Shown here one piece after another: positions 61,156-64,000 of a DNA stretch of 64,000 bases (the first letter of the stretch is position 1; every line of letters begins with the position of its first letter). Position numbers and translations under genes: made by a program. Under the pieces are notes generated by a model. It was not told the origin of the DNA and searched no databases. It saw only the letters and a list, made by a program, of their open reading frames with translations. Source of the DNA: Mycolicibacterium rhodesiae NBB3 (GTDB taxonomy: Bacteria; Actinomycetota; Actinomycetes; Mycobacteriales; Mycobacteriaceae); contig NC_016604.1 in assembly GCF_000230895.2 (NCBI RefSeq), positions 1,860,001-1,924,000 on the forward strand. Direction: 5' to 3'.

Positions 61156-62802
61156 TCAATGCGGCTGACGGGCCACATGAGTGCGGGCATGCGAAATCGC
61201 TTCATTGAGCGAATCCAGCAGGTGGTTCTCGTGGCGAAGTGATTCGAAGACACCCACGTTCGTCAGCAACTCCATGTGCTCGTGTCGCACGCCCTTGATG
61301 ATCACCGTGATGCCACGAGCTTCCAGTTCGGTGCAAATCTGCGCCAGCGTGTGCGCGCCGGTCGCGTCCAGCATGCCGAGCTGAGACATCCTGATGATCA
61401 CCACCGATGTGTGCGGGTGGTCGGTGTCGATGATGGCGCTCGAGATACGTTCGGCCACACCGAAAAACATCGCCCCGTCAAGTCGAAGCATCGCGATCTG
61501 TTCGTCGCCGGGCTTGCTGGGACCCGGTAGTTCCTCGCGGACGACGCTGCTGCGCCGCGCTACGCCCCGAAGCGCAAAGAATGCTGCGACGACGATGCCG
61601 ATCTCTACGGCCTCGATCAGATCGAAGCACACCGTGATGACGGCGGTGAGCAGAAACGTCAGTGCGTCCGACCGGGTGGAGCGCAGGATCTTGCGGATGG
61701 TGCCTGCCGAGATCATTCGGAACGAGGTCACCATGAGCACACCTGCCAACGCGGACAACGGGATTGCCGATACCGGCGCCGTCGCCAGGTATACGACGGC
61801 GAGCAGTATGAGCGAGTGCACGATCGCCGACACTCGCGTGCGCGCGCCGGAACGGACGTTGACGGCGGTACGCGCGATGGCGCCGGTCGCGGGCATACCG
61901 CCGAACGCACCCGAGGTGATCGAAGCCAGGCCCTGGCCGACCAACTCGCGGTCGGGATCGTAGGGACCCGTGGGCGCCATGGTGGCGGCGACTCGAGCGG
62001 ACAACAGTGATTCGATCGCCGCCAGTGCTGCGATTGCCACTGCGGCGCCTACCAGGGTGCGCAGCGCTCCCGCGTCGGCGTGTGGCAGCACGGGTGTGGG
62101 GAGACGCGATGGCAATTCACCGATGCTGGCCACCGAGATGCCGAACACCGCGACGGCCAGCGTCGCCACCACGACAGCAGTGAGCGATTCCGGGATTCCG
62201 CGGTGCACGCGGGGAAGCGCAATCATCGAAGCGGCGATAACTGCCACAACACCAAGGGTTTTCGCTGCGGATGACCATTCGATGTGGACGAGGGCGTCCC
62301 ACGCTGCGGAAAGTGTGCGGGTACCCGCCGGGGCGCCTTGGGCGACTGCGGCGGGTACCTGTTGCAGGAAGATGATTGCCGCGATGCCGAGCGTGAATCC
62401 CTCGATGACGGGCCACGGGATGAAGGTGACCGCCCGGCCTAGGCCGGTGACACCCGCGGCGAACACGAGGACGCCGGCGAGCACCGTCACGAGCGCGACG
62501 CTGGGCAGGCCGAACTGGGCGACGACCGGTGCCAGGACGACGGCCATCGCGCCCGTCGGTCCCGACACCTGCACGTGCGACCCGCCGAAGACGGCGGCGA
62601 CCAGACCGGCCACCACGGCCGTGATCAATCCTGCTGCCGCGCCGACGCCGGAGCTGATGCCAAATGCCAGCGCGAGCGGCAGCGCGACGACACCGACGGT
62701 GACGCCGGCCAGGATGTCGCGCCGCCACGACGTCCGCAGTTCTGCGTAGTCGTGCCGGCTCGGCAGCAGGCGCGCGAGGTTGCCGACGGCGGAGGTGATC
62801 AC
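61156..62802 (-). CDS. SulP/SLC26 anion transporter with C-terminal STAS domain
   Basis: 548 residues from GTG at 62802, whose first bases overlap the ArsR stop (GTGA); a longer frame begins upstream but conflicts with the ArsR gene. About 12 membrane segments: DILAGVTVGVVALPLALAFGISSG, GLITAVVAGLVAAVFGGSHVQVSGPTGAM, SITSGAFGGMPATGAIARTAVNVRSGARTRVSAIVHS. The STAS domain (~420-530) shows VVIIRMSQLGMLDATGAHTL. It may carry sulfate, bicarbonate or another anion. It is probably controlled by the ArsR protein encoded just upstream. Confidence 0.92.
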   Translation of the reverse strand: MITSAVGNLARLLPSRHDYAELRTSWRRDILAGVTVGVVALPLALAFGISSGVGAAAGLITAVVAGLVAAVFGGSHVQVSGPTGAMAVVLAPVVAQFGLPSVALVTVLAGVLVFAAGVTGLGRAVTFIPWPVIEGFTLGIAAIIFLQQVPAAVAQGAPAGTRTLSAAWDALVHIEWSSAAKTLGVVAVIAASMIALPRVHRGIPESLTAVVVATLAVAVFGISVASIGELPSRLPTPVLPHADAGALRTLVGAAVAIAALAAIESLLSARVAATMAPTGPYDPDRELVGQGLASITSGAFGGMPATGAIARTAVNVRSGARTRVSAIVHSLILLAVVYLATAPVSAIPLSALAGVLMVTSFRMISAGTIRKILRSTRSDALTFLLTAVITVCFDLIEAVEIGIVVAAFFALRGVARRSSVVREELPGPSKPGDEQIAMLRLDGAMFFGVAERISSAIIDTDHPHTSVVIIRMSQLGMLDATGAHTLAQICTELEARGITVIIKGVRHEHMELLTNVGVFESLRHENHLLDSLNEAISHARTHVARQPH

Positions 62803-63176
62803 TCGCCACGCCCGAGGGGCGGGAGTCTCTCGAGTGCTTCCCACTGGTCGCGTTGTGCACCGAGGACGTCGGCGAGGAAGGTCCGTGCGATGACGAGCAG
62901 TTCGGAGATCATCGGATGCGCCAGCTCGTAGTACACCGCGTTGCCGACGCGCTGTGCGGTGACCACGCGATGGCGCTTGAGTACCGCCAAGTGCTGAGAG
63001 AGCAGCGTCGGTTCCAACTCGGTGTCAGCGAGGATCTCGCCGACCGCCGTGGCGCGCGCGTTGGCCGACAGGATCTCGAGCACCCGGATGCGCGCCGGAT
63101 GGGCGAGCGCCTTGAACAGATTCGCTTTGATCTCGTAGAGCGGTTGCTCGGGACTACCCGGAAAACGATGCGGCAT
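62799..63176 (-). CDS. ArsR/SmtB-family winged-helix regulator (cysteine-free)
   Basis: 125 residues from ATG at 63176 (MPHRFPGSPEQPLYEIK); a GTG/ATG further up would add a poor N-terminus. ArsR fold: IKANLFKALAHPARIRVLEILS, TELEPTLLSQHLAVLKRHRVVTAQRVGNAVYYELAHP. There are no cysteines, so the classic arsenic/metal site ELCVCDL is absent, and sensing must be through His/Asp/Glu, oxyanion or a non-metal signal. The stop overlaps the sulP start. Confidence 0.9.
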   Translation of the reverse strand: MPHRFPGSPEQPLYEIKANLFKALAHPARIRVLEILSANARATAVGEILADTELEPTLLSQHLAVLKRHRVVTAQRVGNAVYYELAHPMISELLVIARTFLADVLGAQRDQWEALERLPPLGRGE

Positions 63177-63333
63177 GGCACCACCTGATGGATTGATGGA
63201 TTGAACGAATTCGCAATCCACTGTAGCGAGATTCATCCCGACATCGCAAATTGGCGCAATCGGCGTCGTGGGCAGGTGCCCCCGCGCGGGGTGGCCGGGC
63301 GTGGCGCATGCCCTGACCGGGCACACTGAAAAC

Positions 63334-64000
63334 ATGGATCCGGTTCTCGCCCTGCGCCAGATTGCGTACTACAAGGATCGGGCGCGCGAAGATCCCCGCC
63401 GGGTGATGGCCTACCGGAACGCGGCCGACGTCGTCGAGCGCCTCTCGGATGCCGAGCGGGAGCGGCACGGCGCGGCCAACAGCTGGCAGGCACTGTCCGG
63501 AGTCGGGCCTAAGACCGCCAAGGTCATTGCGCAGGCATGGTCGGGTCGAGAACCCGACGTGCTGGTCGAATTGCGTTCGAGCGCTGAAGACCTCGGCGGC
63601 GGCGACATCCGCTCGGCTTTGCGCGGCGATCTGCATGTGCACTCCAACTGGTCCGACGGTTCGGCGCCGATCGAGGAGATGATGCTGGCGGCAAAGGAAT
63701 TGGGCCACGAATACTGCGCGTTGACGGATCATTCGCCGCGGTTGCGGATCGCCAATGGGCTCTCGCCCGAGCGGCTGCGCGAGCAACTCGATGTGATCGA
63801 CGAAATCCGCGACATGGTCGCGCCGATGCGCATCCTCACCGGTATCGAGGTCGACATTCTCGACGACGGTTCGCTCGATCAGGAGGACGAACTGCTCGAG
63901 CGTCTCGATATCGTCGTGGCGAGCGTGCACTCGAAGCTCGCGATGGATGGGCCGTCCATGACCCGCCGCATGCTGAACGCAATTGCCAACCCGCACACCG
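63334..64000 (+). CDS. PHP-domain protein with N-terminal PolX-like helical domain (3' end beyond window)
   Basis: At least 222 residues from ATG at 63334; no stop before the window end. The N-terminus (~1-75) resembles the 8-kDa domain of PolX, with a helix-hairpin-helix SGVGPKTAKVIAQAW. The PHP phosphoesterase domain begins near residue 95: GDLHVHSNWSDGSAPIEEMM (first metal His pair), YCALTDHSPRL, GIEVDIL, VVASVHSK. The polymerase domain that separates these parts in PolX is missing. Likely a nuclease or phosphoesterase. It is divergent from the ArsR-SulP pair. Confidence 0.85.
   Translation, partial: MDPVLALRQIAYYKDRAREDPRRVMAYRNAADVVERLSDAERERHGAANSWQALSGVGPKTAKVIAQAWSGREPDVLVELRSSAEDLGGGDIRSALRGDLHVHSNWSDGSAPIEEMMLAAKELGHEYCALTDHSPRLRIANGLSPERLREQLDVIDEIRDMVAPMRILTGIEVDILDDGSLDQEDELLERLDIVVASVHSKLAMDGPSMTRRMLNAIANPHT

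Overview
This window comes from the origin-proximal chromosome of a fast-growing mycobacterium (Mycolicibacterium-type). The GC-rich DNA opens with the 3' end of gyrA. It then follows the order known from M. tuberculosis Rv0006 to Rv0020c: gyrA, DUF3566 membrane protein, tRNA-Ile, tRNA-Ala, cwsA, ppiA, PH-like protein, crgA, DUF881, trpG, pknB-pknA-pbpA-rodA-pstP-fhaB, fhaA, tRNA-Leu. After an inserted block it continues with whiB5 and an Rv0023-like regulator. A complete ESX-1 front half (espE-like to eccD1) lies directly beyond, as in M. smegmatis, where ESX-1 is also near the origin.

Layout. (1) 1-17.7 kb: conserved cell-division and cell-wall signalling block. CwsA and CrgA are divisome/polar-growth membrane proteins. 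PknA/PknB with phosphatase PstP, SEDS glycosyltransferase RodA, transpeptidase PbpA and the FHA readers FhaA/FhaB form one reverse-strand, tightly overlapping unit. A class III adenylate cyclase fused to an alpha/beta-hydrolase-like domain is inserted after tRNA-Ala. (2) 17.7-33.9 kb: accessory block between tRNA-Leu and whiB5. It holds a TetR-controlled molybdopterin oxidoreductase with two F420-type redox enzymes, a ferritin-like protein, two extra receptor-like Ser/Thr kinases, a thioesterase, GNAT, MBL and pirin proteins, a WGxxGxxG surface mini-protein, an EVE protein, a free-standing L7/L12-CTD-like protein, and a MarR regulator divergent from an acyl-CoA carboxylase. (3) 34-35.4 kb: whiB5 and an XRE-type regulator. 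(4) 35.4-52.6 kb: ESX-1 type VII secretion. An EspI-like ATPase on the reverse strand is followed by espE-like, espF, espG1, espH, eccA1, eccB1, eccCa1, eccCb1, PE35, PPE68, esxB, esxA, espI, eccD1 and an EspC/EspJ-type small protein, many joined by 4-base start/stop overlaps. (5) 52.6-55.8 kb: a reverse-strand two-gene unit. It encodes a 750-residue protein with a WXG-like N-terminus and a lipoprotein homologous to that protein's C-terminal half. This is the most novel-looking element here and may be an effector with a surface-anchored partner. (6) 56-64 kb: NodB-type deacetylase, a small ORF, an LLM oxidoreductase, a K+/H+ antiporter and a TrkA-type protein, a TIGR03086 protein, an ArsR-SulP pair, and the start of a PHP-domain protein.

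The ESX-1 set seen here lacks mycP1, eccE1, espB, espK and espL. Those genes must lie elsewhere or be lost, because unrelated housekeeping genes follow. No CRISPR array, insertion sequence, prophage or rRNA was found.
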